DNA from: Steroidobacteraceae bacterium
Lineage (GTDB): Bacteria; Pseudomonadota; Gammaproteobacteria; Steroidobacterales; Steroidobacteraceae
Direction: 5' to 3'
NCBI GenBank assembly: GCA_025458905.1
Contig: JALORN010000028.1
Location: 1-42,687 of the forward strand
Length of the DNA: 42,687 bases
Part shown: positions 27,969-36,600 of the stretch, piece by piece
Numbering within the stretch: the first letter of the stretch is position 1
How the letters are laid out: each line of letters starts with the position of its first letter
Translations under genes and position numbers: made by a program
The notes under the pieces: model-generated
The model's input: only the letters and a program-made list of their open reading frames with translations
Databases searched by the model: none
What the model was told of the DNA's origin: nothing

Positions 27969-28691
27969 TCAGGCGCGCGGCTGCCGCAACTCCGACTCGA
28001 CGTCCTCGAGCCGGATGTGGCGGATGTCCTTGCCGTGCACCATGTAGATCACGTACTCGCACATGTTCTTGGCGTGGTCCCCGATGCGCTCGAGGGCGCG
28101 GACCACCCACATCACGTCCAGCGCACGGCGGATGGCACGCGGGTCTTCCATCATGAAGGTGATGGACTGGCGCTGGATCGACTCGTACTCCTCGTCGACG
28201 AAACGGTCCTTGCGGGCGACCGTGAGCGCAGCGGCGGCATCCATGCGCGCGAAGGCGTCGAGGGCATCGTGGACCATGTCCTGCACGATGCGCCCGAGGT
28301 GCTTGACCTCGCGGTACTTGTCGGCAGGCCGCTCCTGAGTGGCGAGGCGCGAGGCGATGTAGCCGATCTTCTCGCACTCGTCGCCCATGCGCTCGAGGTC
28401 GGTGATCGCCTTGATGATCGCGACGATCACGCGCAGGTCGCCCGCGGTGGGCGCCCGCGTCGCGAGGATCCGCGAGCACTCCTCGTCGATCGACACTTCC
28501 ATGTTGTTGATCTGGTAGTCGTCGCGGGCCACCGCCTCGCCCATGACGCTGTCGCCCTCGACCAGGGCAGTCACCGCCTTGGCGAGTTGCTCCTCGACGA
28601 AGCCGCCCATCGCCAGCACCTTGCCGCGCACGCGTTCCAGGTCCTCGTTGAAGCGGCGCGAGATGTGGTGCGAGAGGTCTGCGGTTTCCAT
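27969..28691 (-). CDS. phoU: Phosphate-signalling protein PhoU
   Basis: 240 aa, the closer match to classical PhoU: METADLSHHISRRFNEDLER is the family N-terminus and MGGFVEEQLAKAV follows. The two metal-binding signatures are DLERMGDECEKIG and ALERIGDHAKNM; the protein also has TFMMEDPRAIRRALDVMWVVRALERI, read in full at about 175-200. ATG 28689-28691 fits homologues; an ATG four codons upstream (28701-28703) is possible. It follows phoR rather than pstB, so the locus carries two PhoU proteins (see 18231). Confidence 0.96.
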   Translation of the reverse strand: METADLSHHISRRFNEDLERVRGKVLAMGGFVEEQLAKAVTALVEGDSVMGEAVARDDYQINNMEVSIDEECSRILATRAPTAGDLRVIVAIIKAITDLERMGDECEKIGYIASRLATQERPADKYREVKHLGRIVQDMVHDALDAFARMDAAAALTVARKDRFVDEEYESIQRQSITFMMEDPRAIRRALDVMWVVRALERIGDHAKNMCEYVIYMVHGKDIRHIRLEDVESELRQPRA

Positions 28692-28740
28692 GACCCGTTC
28701 CATGCGGGGCGAGGCCCCTGACCCGGCAGAATAACGAGTG

Positions 28741-28768
28741 TTCACCGGCAATGCGACGTTCCGGTGAA
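28741..28768 (-). repeat. Inverted repeat between phoR and phoU
   Basis: TTCACCGG-N12-CCGGTGAA, an 8-bp perfect inverted repeat, lies in the 135-bp gap upstream of phoU. No T-run follows, so a terminator is unlikely. It could be an RNA hairpin or an operator. A TATTCT hexamer at 28733-28728 might be a phoU -10. Confidence 0.35.
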
Positions 28769-28826
28769 GACCGTGAAGCAGTTCGCGGCGACCGCGGAAC
28801 GCAGCTTCGGCGAGGGCGGTGGCCCG

Positions 28827-30149
28827 TCAGGCGCTGGCGCGTCGCGCCACCTCGGCCGCGAGCAGCCGGCGCACGGGGAAATGGCAGGTGAACGTGCTGC
28901 CGCGACCCGGCACGCTGGTGACCTCCAGTTCCGCACCGTGGCGCTGCAGCGCGTGCTTGACGATCGCGAGCCCGAGGCCGGAACCGCCGGTCGCGCGGGC
29001 GCGGCCGGCATCGACGCGGTAGAAGCGCTCGGTCAGCCGCGGCAGGTGCTCCGCCGGGATGCCCGGCCCCGTGTCGGTGACCGAGAAGTGCCCGCCGTTC
29101 GCGTCGCTCCACCAGCGCAGCGCGATGCTACCCTCCGCGGGAGTGTACTTGGCGGCGTTGTCGACCAGGTTCGAGAACGCCGAGTGCAGCAGCCCGGGGT
29201 CGCCGACCAGCCGCGTCTCGCTCTCGATCGCGACCCGCACTTCGGACGGGTGCTGCGGCCGGGCCAGCACGTCCTTGCGCAGGGTCGCGAGCAGGCCGGC
29301 GACGTCGAGCGGCTCGCCGGCCACTTCCTCGTCGCTCGACTCGAGACGCGACAGCTCCAGCAGGTCCTCGACGATGGTCGTCATGCGCTCGGACTGACGG
29401 CGCATCTCGGCGAGCGGCGCCCGCAGGTCCGCCGGCACCGCCGGGTCGGTGGCGAGCGTCTCGAGGTAGCCGGCGATCACGGTGAGCGGCGAACGCAGCT
29501 CGTGCGAGGCGTTGGCGACGAAGTCCTTGCGCATCGTCTCGAGACGGGTCTGCCGCGACACGTCGCGGACCAGCAGCAGCATCTGGCCGTCACCATAAGG
29601 GACCGCCTGGAACGACAGCCAGCTGTCCTCGCCCGCCTTGCGCGGCACCACCACGGCGCTGGCGTACTGGCCGGCGGCAAGGTAGCGCGAGAACTCCGGC
29701 TGGCGCACGAGGTTCTCGATGCGGATGCCGAAGTCGGTCTTGCGGCGCAGCCCGAGCAACTCGCTCGCCTTGCGGTTGAACCACAGGATCTCCGACTCGT
29801 CGTTCAGCAGGATGACCCCGTCCGGCATCGAGGCGGTGGAACGGCGCAGCTCGCGGAACAGCCGCACGACCCGGGCCTTGTGGAACTTCTTCCGCCGGTG
29901 CAAGCGGACCACCTGCACCACGACGTCGCCCCACAGGCCACCGGGGTCGGGCGGGTCGAGGCGGCTGCGGTTGCGCAGCCAGTGGTCGAGACGGTAGAGC
30001 TGGTGGAGCTGCACCGCGAGGTAGGCGGCGAGCGTGCCGGCGAGGCCGGCCCAGTAGCTGCCGACGAACCAGCCGAGCAGCGAGCCGGCGACCAGCGCAG
30101 CGGCAAGGCGCGCCAGCGCGTACGACCAGCCCCCGAGCGCGGCATTCAT
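28827..30149 (-). CDS. phoR: Phosphate regulon sensor kinase PhoR
   Basis: 440 aa. Membrane-anchored histidine kinase that phosphorylates PhoB when PstSCAB/PhoU signal low phosphate. Two hydrophobic helices (about 10-30 and 32-50) and no large periplasmic domain, as in E. coli PhoR; a charged linker (60-100); a PAS domain (about 100-200, MPDGVILLNDESEILWFNRKA); the H-box NASHELRSPLTVI with His216; then N-box NLVDNAAKYTP, G1 DTGPGIP, and G2 GSGLGLAIVKHALQRHG. ATG start at 30147-30149, 55 bp behind phoB. Everything needed for kinase and phosphatase activity is present. Confidence 0.97.
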   Translation of the reverse strand: MNAALGGWSYALARLAAALVAGSLLGWFVGSYWAGLAGTLAAYLAVQLHQLYRLDHWLRNRSRLDPPDPGGLWGDVVVQVVRLHRRKKFHKARVVRLFRELRRSTASMPDGVILLNDESEILWFNRKASELLGLRRKTDFGIRIENLVRQPEFSRYLAAGQYASAVVVPRKAGEDSWLSFQAVPYGDGQMLLLVRDVSRQTRLETMRKDFVANASHELRSPLTVIAGYLETLATDPAVPADLRAPLAEMRRQSERMTTIVEDLLELSRLESSDEEVAGEPLDVAGLLATLRKDVLARPQHPSEVRVAIESETRLVGDPGLLHSAFSNLVDNAAKYTPAEGSIALRWWSDANGGHFSVTDTGPGIPAEHLPRLTERFYRVDAGRARATGGSGLGLAIVKHALQRHGAELEVTSVPGRGSTFTCHFPVRRLLAAEVARRASA

Positions 30150-30204
30150 CGCCCGATCCCGTCCCCTTGCGGCAGTGGTGGCACGGCGGTGGACCCGCCG
30201 TGGA

Positions 30205-30900
30205 TCATTCCAGCCGCGTCGAGAACCGGTAGCCGGCGCCGCGCACGGTCTGGATCAGGCGATCGTAACCGAATTCCTCGAGGGCCTTGCGCAGGCGCCG
30301 GATGTGCACGTCGATGGTGCGCTCCTCGACGTACACGTTGCCGCCCCAGACCCGATCCAGCAGCTGCTCGCGCGAATAGACGCGCTCCGGATGGGTCATG
30401 AAGAACTCGAGCATCCGGTACTCGGTGGGTCCGAGCGCCACGGTGCGCTCGCCGACCATGACGCGGTGGCTGGCCTGGTCGAGGCGCAGTCCGTCGTAGT
30501 CGACGACTTCGTCCCCGCCCTGTGGTGCGCTGCGACGCAGCACGGCATTGATGCGCGCGACCAGTTCGCGGGGCGAGAACGGCTTGGTGACATAGTCGTC
30601 CGCGCCGCCCTCGAGCCCGGAGACCTTGTCCGGCTCGTCGGCCCGCGCGGTGAGCATGATCACGGGCAGTTCCCGGGTCTCGCGGTCGCGCTTGAGCTGG
30701 CGGGTGAGCTCCAGCCCGGACATGTCCGGCAGCATCCAGTCGACCAGCAGCAGGTCCGGGCGGCGGTCGGCGAGCTCGGCCCGGGCGCTGCGGCAATCCT
30801 CTGCCTCGCGCACCTCGAAGCCCGCCCGGCGCAGTCCGAAGGCGATCATCTCGCGGATCGGCCGTTCGTCCTCGATGACCAGGATCTGCTTGCCGGGCAT
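30205..30900 (-). CDS. phoB: Phosphate response regulator PhoB
   Basis: 231 aa. The OmpR-class activator of the Pho regulon. The receiver domain has the acidic pair Glu10-Asp11 (VIEDERPI), phosphoacceptor Asp54 (LLVDWMLPD), Thr84 and Lys106 (TKPFSPREL). The C-terminal winged helix (about 135-231) carries [25 protein letters not shown] and [15 protein letters not shown], the recognition helix. ATG at 30898-30900. A Pho box 20 nt upstream suggests autoregulation. Confidence 0.97.
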   Translation of the reverse strand: MPGKQILVIEDERPIREMIAFGLRRAGFEVREAEDCRSARAELADRRPDLLLVDWMLPDMSGLELTRQLKRDRETRELPVIMLTARADEPDKVSGLEGGADDYVTKPFSPRELVARINAVLRRSAPQGGDEVVDYDGLRLDQASHRVMVGERTVALGPTEYRMLEFFMTHPERVYSREQLLDRVWGGNVYVEERTIDVHIRRLRKALEEFGYDRLIQTVRGAGYRFSTRLE

Positions 30901-30910
30901 GGCGGTGCTG

Positions 30911-30937
30911 CTCGTGTTTCTGACACGAGTATTACAG
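30911..30937 (-). promoter_or_regulatory. Pho box and overlapping hairpin in front of phoB
   Basis: Minus strand CTGTAAT-ACTC-GTGTCAG (30937-30920): two 7-mers 11 bp apart, matching CTGTCAT at 6 and 5 of 7 positions. The second repeat lies inside a perfect inverted repeat CTCGTGT-cagaa-ACACGAG (30929-30911). The box ends only 19 nt before the phoB ATG, leaving little room for a -10 and a leader, and no good -10 hexamer is visible. Confidence 0.55.
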
Positions 30938-30955
30938 GTGCCGTGTGTTGCAGGT

Positions 30956-31684
30956 TCATGAAGAACGGGCGGGAAGCCGCCCCGGGGCACCGCCTCCGGC
31001 CGTCCCGGCGGCCCGCACCACCTCGTCCCTGACATAAACCGGCAATGCATGGCGGGCCGGCAGCGCCCGGCCCGCCAGCACTTCCGGAACCGCCAGCCGG
31101 GCAACGGCGGCGGCATCGGGCAGCCGCTGCTCTTGCAACGCCCCGCGGTCAGCGTACCGCGCGGCGAGCTCCGGATGTGCCGCCAGGCCACGGCCGGCCG
31201 CCACGAAGCGCCGGCCGGCCGGCACTTCGAAATGCACGGACCGCGCTGGGCCCACCTGTTCGGCTGCCAGCGGGACCGGCAGCCCGTCGGGGCCCCGCCC
31301 GTAGGCCGACCAGTACACCTCCTGCATCCGCGCGTCGTTGCAGACCAGCACCACCTCGACGGCAGCATCCTCGAACATCACCGCCGCGGCCGTTGCGCGC
31401 AGCGTCGAGACCGGGACGACGGGGCGGCCGGCCCCGAAAGCCAGCCCCTGGGCGACGCTGGCCCCGAGCCGCACGCCGGTGAACCCGCCCGGACCCCGGC
31501 CGAAGGCGATCGCATCGAGCGCGCCGAGGCCGACTCCGGCCTCCCGCAGCAGCCGGTCGACCATCGGCAACAGCAGCTCGGCCTGGCCGCGACCGGGTTC
31601 CTCGTGCAGGCAGGCGACCGCCGCGCCCTCGAGCAGGGCGACCGAGCACGCCTCGGTCGAGACCTCGAGCGCGAGCAGCTTCAA
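30956..31684 (-). CDS. tsaB: tRNA threonylcarbamoyladenosine biosynthesis protein TsaB
   Basis: 242 aa. TsaB is the non-catalytic partner of TsaD in the bacterial t6A-forming complex (TsaB-TsaC-TsaD-TsaE). It has the ASKHA fold: [16 protein letters not shown] at the N-terminus, [18 protein letters not shown], the TsaD-contact region. The start is TTG (31682-31684), overlapping the helicase stop as TTGA; there is no ATG nearby. It ends 55 bp before phoB, whose Pho box lies in that gap. Confidence 0.95.
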   Translation of the reverse strand: MKLLALEVSTEACSVALLEGAAVACLHEEPGRGQAELLLPMVDRLLREAGVGLGALDAIAFGRGPGGFTGVRLGASVAQGLAFGAGRPVVPVSTLRATAAAVMFEDAAVEVVLVCNDARMQEVYWSAYGRGPDGLPVPLAAEQVGPARSVHFEVPAGRRFVAAGRGLAAHPELAARYADRGALQEQRLPDAAAVARLAVPEVLAGRALPARHALPVYVRDEVVRAAGTAGGGAPGRLPARSS

Positions 31685-33624
31685 CGGGGCATCCCGCCGG
31701 TGACCGGCGCGAGTCGCGCGAGGAAACGCGTGGCCTCTCCCAGGTCGCGGGTCGCCGGCATCTCGGGGAGGCTCGCCCGAAACACCCGGCCATAGCTCTT
31801 CTCGACCAGGCGCGGGTCGCAGATGGCGATCAGGCCACGGTCGTCCTCGCTGCGGATCAGGCGCCCGAAGCCCTGCTTCAGCGCGAGCACCGCCTCCGGC
31901 AGCTGGTAGTCGCGGAACGGGTTGCCACCGTGGCGGCGCAGGAAGTCGATCCGCGACTTGACCAGCGGCTCCTCGGGCGAGGCGAACGGCAGCTTCTCGA
32001 TGATCACCAGGCGCAGGGCCTCGCCCTTGACGTCGACCCCTTCCCAGAAGCTCGCGGTGCCGAGCAGCACCGCACTGCCGTGCTCGCGGAACTGCTGCAG
32101 CAGGCGCTCACGCGGGCTCTCGCCCTGCACCAGCACCGGCAGGTCACCCGCCCACTCCCAGCGCTCCCGCAGCCGCGCCGCGGCGCGAGCCAGGGCCCGA
32201 TGGCTGGTGAACAGCAGGAAGGCGCCGCCGCCCGAGGCATCGAGCAGTGGCAGGCTGGCGTCGATCACCGCATCCACGTAACGCGGATCGGCCGGGTCCG
32301 GCAGCCCCGGCGGCAGGTAGAGCAGCGCCTGGGACTCGTAGTCGAAGGGGCTCGCGATCCGCAGCGTCGGCGCCTCGGCGAGGCCGAGGCGCGAGGCAAA
32401 GTGCGAGAAGTCGTCGCCCACGGACAGCGTCGCCGAGGTGAACACCCAGGCTGCGCGGCGCGCACCGACCAGTTCGCGGAAGCGCTCGGCGATGTCGAAC
32501 GGCAGCAGCCCCAGCGTCAGGCTGCGCCCGCTGGACTCGACGGTGCGCGCGCCCTCTTCCTCGCCACAGAGCGCGATCCGCTCGAGGGACCGTGCGAGGC
32601 GCCCGGCGCGCTCGGCCGACTGTGCGACCTCCGCCTCGACTCCCGTCGCCTCGAGCGCCGCAGCGAGGCTGCCGAGCGCCGCAGCCAGGCCGAGCACGAA
32701 CGACTCGAGGTCGGCGCCGCTGTCCTCCCAGCGCACCGGCGGCACGCCGCGCGGCAGCACGGCGAGCATCGCGCCGAGCGACTGCTCGACGCCGTGCAGA
32801 GCGGCACCGAGTCCGGCCGGGGGCAGGCCGGCGCGCAGCACGGCCGCACGCGAATCGGCCAGCAGGTTCTCGACCTGCCGGGTGCCGATGCGCTCGCCGA
32901 AGAACTGCGTGGCCAGGTCGGGCAGCTGGTGCGCCTCGTCGAGGATCACGGCATCGCTGGTACCGAGCAGGTCGCCGAAACCGTCCTCCTTCAGCGCGAG
33001 GTCGGCCAGCAGCAGGTGATGGTTGACGACCACGACGTCGGCCTCCTGCGCCTCGCGGCGCGCGGCGACCACGTGGCAACGCGCGTACTCCTCGCACCGC
33101 TGGCCCAGGCAGTTCTCGCGCGTCGAGGTGACCTGCGGCCACAACGGATGCCCTTCGGTCAGGCCAGCCACCTCGGCGAGGTCGCCGGTGTGCGTCACCT
33201 CGGCCCAGGCCTCGACCCGGGCGCGCAGCGGGTCGCGGACCGCGAGCGCCTCGAGGGTGCCCTGGGCAGCGCTGCGCGCGAGTCGCTGCCGGCAGAGGTA
33301 GTTGGAGCGACCCTTGAGAAGCGCGATCCGCGCCGGCGCGCCCAGCGCGCGTGCCACCAGTGGCACGTCCTTGGAATGGAGCTGGTCCTGGAGCGTGCGC
33401 GTGCCGGTGGAGATCAGCACCCGCGCATTCGACAGCAGCGCCGGCACCAGGTAGGCGAAGGTCTTGCCGGTACCCGTGCCCGCTTCGACGATCAGGTTGC
33501 CGCGCGTCGCGAGTGCCTCGGCCACGCGCGTCGCCATCTGCATCTGCGCGCGGCGCGGCACGAAGCCCGCCAGCGAGCGGGCGAGCGGGCCCTCGGCGCC
33601 GAAGATGTCCTCGTAGTCCTGCAT
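31681..33624 (-). CDS. yoaA: DinG/YoaA-family ATP-dependent DNA helicase (XPD-like, Fe-S)
   Basis: 647 aa. Superfamily 2, 5'-3' helicase of the XPD/DinG group; YoaA acts in DNA repair and in tolerance of replication blocks. Walker A AGTGTGKT (48-55), the Fe-S cysteines Cys111, Cys172, Cys177 and Cys183 between motifs Ia and II, VVVNHHLLLADL, DEAH box (ILDEAHQLPD), and C-terminal motifs TSATL, LFTSHRAL, GTASFWEGVD and QGFGRLIRSEDDRG. I name it yoaA rather than dinG by length (E. coli YoaA 636 aa, DinG 716 aa). ATG at 33622-33624, 13 bp behind the giant gene; the stop overlaps tsaB by 4 nt. In many gammaproteobacteria yoaA and tsaB are neighbours. Confidence 0.92.
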   Translation of the reverse strand: MQDYEDIFGAEGPLARSLAGFVPRRAQMQMATRVAEALATRGNLIVEAGTGTGKTFAYLVPALLSNARVLISTGTRTLQDQLHSKDVPLVARALGAPARIALLKGRSNYLCRQRLARSAAQGTLEALAVRDPLRARVEAWAEVTHTGDLAEVAGLTEGHPLWPQVTSTRENCLGQRCEEYARCHVVAARREAQEADVVVVNHHLLLADLALKEDGFGDLLGTSDAVILDEAHQLPDLATQFFGERIGTRQVENLLADSRAAVLRAGLPPAGLGAALHGVEQSLGAMLAVLPRGVPPVRWEDSGADLESFVLGLAAALGSLAAALEATGVEAEVAQSAERAGRLARSLERIALCGEEEGARTVESSGRSLTLGLLPFDIAERFRELVGARRAAWVFTSATLSVGDDFSHFASRLGLAEAPTLRIASPFDYESQALLYLPPGLPDPADPRYVDAVIDASLPLLDASGGGAFLLFTSHRALARAAARLRERWEWAGDLPVLVQGESPRERLLQQFREHGSAVLLGTASFWEGVDVKGEALRLVIIEKLPFASPEEPLVKSRIDFLRRHGGNPFRDYQLPEAVLALKQGFGRLIRSEDDRGLIAICDPRLVEKSYGRVFRASLPEMPATRDLGEATRFLARLAPVTGGMPR

Positions 33625-33637
33625 CCAGCGCGCGACG

Positions 33638-36600
33638 CTAGCGTGGCGCGCGCAGGCTGTCGAGCCGCAAATCCTTGAAAGTGTCCTGATCTGCCTTGAT
33701 GCGGAAGGACAGGTAGGGTCCGCGCGCCGTGTAGCGCGCCGCGCTGAAGTCGGCGTCGCGGAAACCGACGGCGTTGTAGCCGACCGAGACCCAGACGTTG
33801 GTCGCCGGCGAGACGCCCACGTCGATGCCGATGCTGTTGCGCCCGACCCCGGCTTCGCGCGACTCGATCCGCGCCGCGTGCAGGCCCGCGTCGATGGCGC
33901 GTCCGAAAGGGCGCCACGGCAGGTCGATGCGCCAGTCCCCGGCCAGCAGCAGCGTGGTGCCCCTCAGGCGCTGCTCGTCGAAGCTGCCGACGACGCGCCG
34001 CAGCCCGAGCTGCACGCCAGCCTGCAGGTTGGGACGCAGCTGCCAGTTGGCGTGCAGGTTGTCGACCCAGCGCTGCGTCTCCTGCACGGCGAGCGCCTGC
34101 TGGCGACGCTCGCGCTCCAGGTCGAGGCGGTTGAACACGATCCACGAGGCATCCCCGGGACGCCACGCCCAGGCGAAGCGCAACCCGGTGGACGTCTCGT
34201 CGGGGCCTTCCAGTCGCGGCGCCGTATCGAGGTGCTGCAGCGACATCGACAGGCTGTGGCCCGAGGACTGCTCGCGGTACCACCCCGCCGTCAGGCTCCA
34301 GCGGCGGCCGCTGTCGGCCGTGCGCCGCTCCGCGCGACCGGTCAGCGTCCAGGCATCGTCGTGGTACTGGGTGCCCACGAAGGTGGCCAGGAAGTCCTCG
34401 CTGCCCCCGAGCCCGCTCGCACCCGAGGCGAGCGGCACCTGCGGCGACAGCAGCGGCGCCACCCCCGGTCCGCGCAGCGTATTGCTCTGGTCCACGCCGA
34501 CGTCGAAGGTCCAGCGCGCGTTGAGCCTGAAGCCCTGCGTCAGCCCGAAGTTCGCGAAGCTGCGCGGACCGAATTCCGTGGCCTGCTGGTTCAGCGACGA
34601 CAGCACCTGGGTGCGCTCCCAGGGTCGCGCTCGCACCCCGACCCTGGTCATGTCGGAACGCAGCGCTTCGCCATCGGCGTGCTCCCACTCGGTGAACAGG
34701 TCGACGTCGTCGCGCACGTGCCAGTCGATGCCCAGCAGGGTGCGTGCCGGGTAGTCGACGCTGTCGTCGCGCCCGGCGAGCGTCGCGTCGGCGCTGCCGC
34801 GCAGCGTGATGCGCCGGTCGAAGAGGTCGACGTTGCCGGTGAGGAAGGCCTGCTCGGAGCGGTTGTTGCCCTGCCCGGGTACCCGGTCTGCGACCTGCCG
34901 CAAGCCTACCCCGGCACCCAGGGTCTCGCGCTCGTGCCGCAACTGCGCAGCGGCGAGCTGGCGGTCGGCGCCAGTCTCGAGGGCGGTCTGGGCCAGCAAC
35001 TCCGCCTCGAGGGCCCAGTGCGCGTCCACGTTCCAGCGCAGGTCGATGCCCGACTTGCGGGTACCGGCCTCGGTGGAGAGCTGCTGGCCGACGCCGAAGC
35101 CGGCCTGCTGCTCGCGCAGGTACAGCAGGGCCTCGAGGCGCTCCGACACGTGGCGCATCTCGGCGAGGTAGGCAGAGGCCTGCGCGGCACGGGCCGGATC
35201 CCTGGAGCGGCTGCGCGCAACCTCGGCCCGCAGTTCCGTTGCCGGCGCGAGCTGCCAGCGCAGGTCGGCGCCGGCCAGCTGCGTGTCGCCGGACACCGCG
35301 CCGTCTTCCACCAGGGTGACGCCCGCCTCGGCCCGCGCGTCGGCGCTGCGCACGAAGGCACGGCCGCCTGCCGTCGTCACCTCCTCGCCTCGCGACGCGG
35401 TCTCGTACTCGGCGACGATGAAGACCGGGTTGAAGGCCTCGTCGCGGCTCGGCACGGGCTCCTTGAAGAACAGCTCGCCGGTCGCGTAGTCCAGCCGATA
35501 GTCGAGGAAGCGCGCGAGTTCGCGGCTGGAGACCACCTGCTCGGTGCGGAAGCGGTCGCGGACCTCGATGCGGAGGCGGTCGCTGCCGGTGACGATCGGG
35601 GTGCGCGAGAGGCGATAGAGTCCCGAAGTGCCGTCGCCGCGCAGTTCGTCGCGTCCATAGCCGAGGTCGGTGCGCGCGGCGAACGCGCTCGCCCCGACGG
35701 TCTCTCCGACGTAGTCCGCCTTGAAGCCGGTCAGGCTGCGGTCGTAGCGGGCCAGCTCCGTGACGGTGAAGCCCGTCTCGAAGTCGCCGAACATCGCGAC
35801 GAACTGCCTTCGCTCGAGCTTCACGAACAGCTTCTCGGTCGAGGCCGCCTCGGCGCGCGACTCGGTCCCGTCGGCGTAAAGCAGGTAGTACTCGTCCGGT
35901 GCGATGACGTTCTGCAGGCGTCGCCGCGCCTCCCGCCGGTCGCGCGCAGAGTCGTACGCGAGCGTCAGCAGCGCGTCGCCGCGTACCCGGCCCTTGGCGA
36001 AGAACGCGACGCGCCCGCCGTCGGTGAAGCCCTCCTCGAGCGGCGCACCGCCCTCTCCCAGCGGCTCGGCACTCCCGCCCAGTCGGTTCCAGGCCGCCGT
36101 CCCGGCGGCGATGCCCACCATGATCCAGTCGCGTGCCGCGGGCTCGAGCCACGCGCGCACCTCCTGCGTCTGGCGCTCGTTGAAGCGCAGCCGCAGCGTC
36201 GCGGTGCCCGCCAGGGTGGTCGGTTCGAGCTCGAGGCGGGCGAGCCCTCGCTGGCCCACCTCGAACGTCGGCTCGCGCGCCCCGGTCGCCAGCAGCGGGT
36301 TGTCGTCGAGCGCCTGCACTTCCCACCAGGAGCGGTACGGCGCGCCCACCTGGAAGCTGCCGAGCGTCCCCGGGCGCGCCGGCCGCCCCCAGGCGTCGTA
36401 CAGCCGCAGCACCACCACGGGGCGGGTGCGCCCGTCGGCGAGCAGGGTCGAGGCGGCGCGGTCGAACTCGGCGCGCACCGGACCGCCGCCGTAGTGCACT
36501 CGTCGCGCGAGACGCTGCACCAGCACGCCCGTCGCGTCGCGGACCTCGGCCACCAGCTCGTTCGGCCCGTCGCGCAGGTCGACACCACGCCACCGGCTGA

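Noticed and set aside
27969..28751. TTG start giving a 20-residue longer PhoU
   Set aside because: The extension (PVNTRYSAGSGASPR) is not PhoU-like and two ATG codons follow at positions matching homologues.
28777..28795. TTCAC repeats upstream of phoU as a Pho box
   Set aside because: The two repeats are 9 bp apart, not 11, so the PhoB geometry is wrong.
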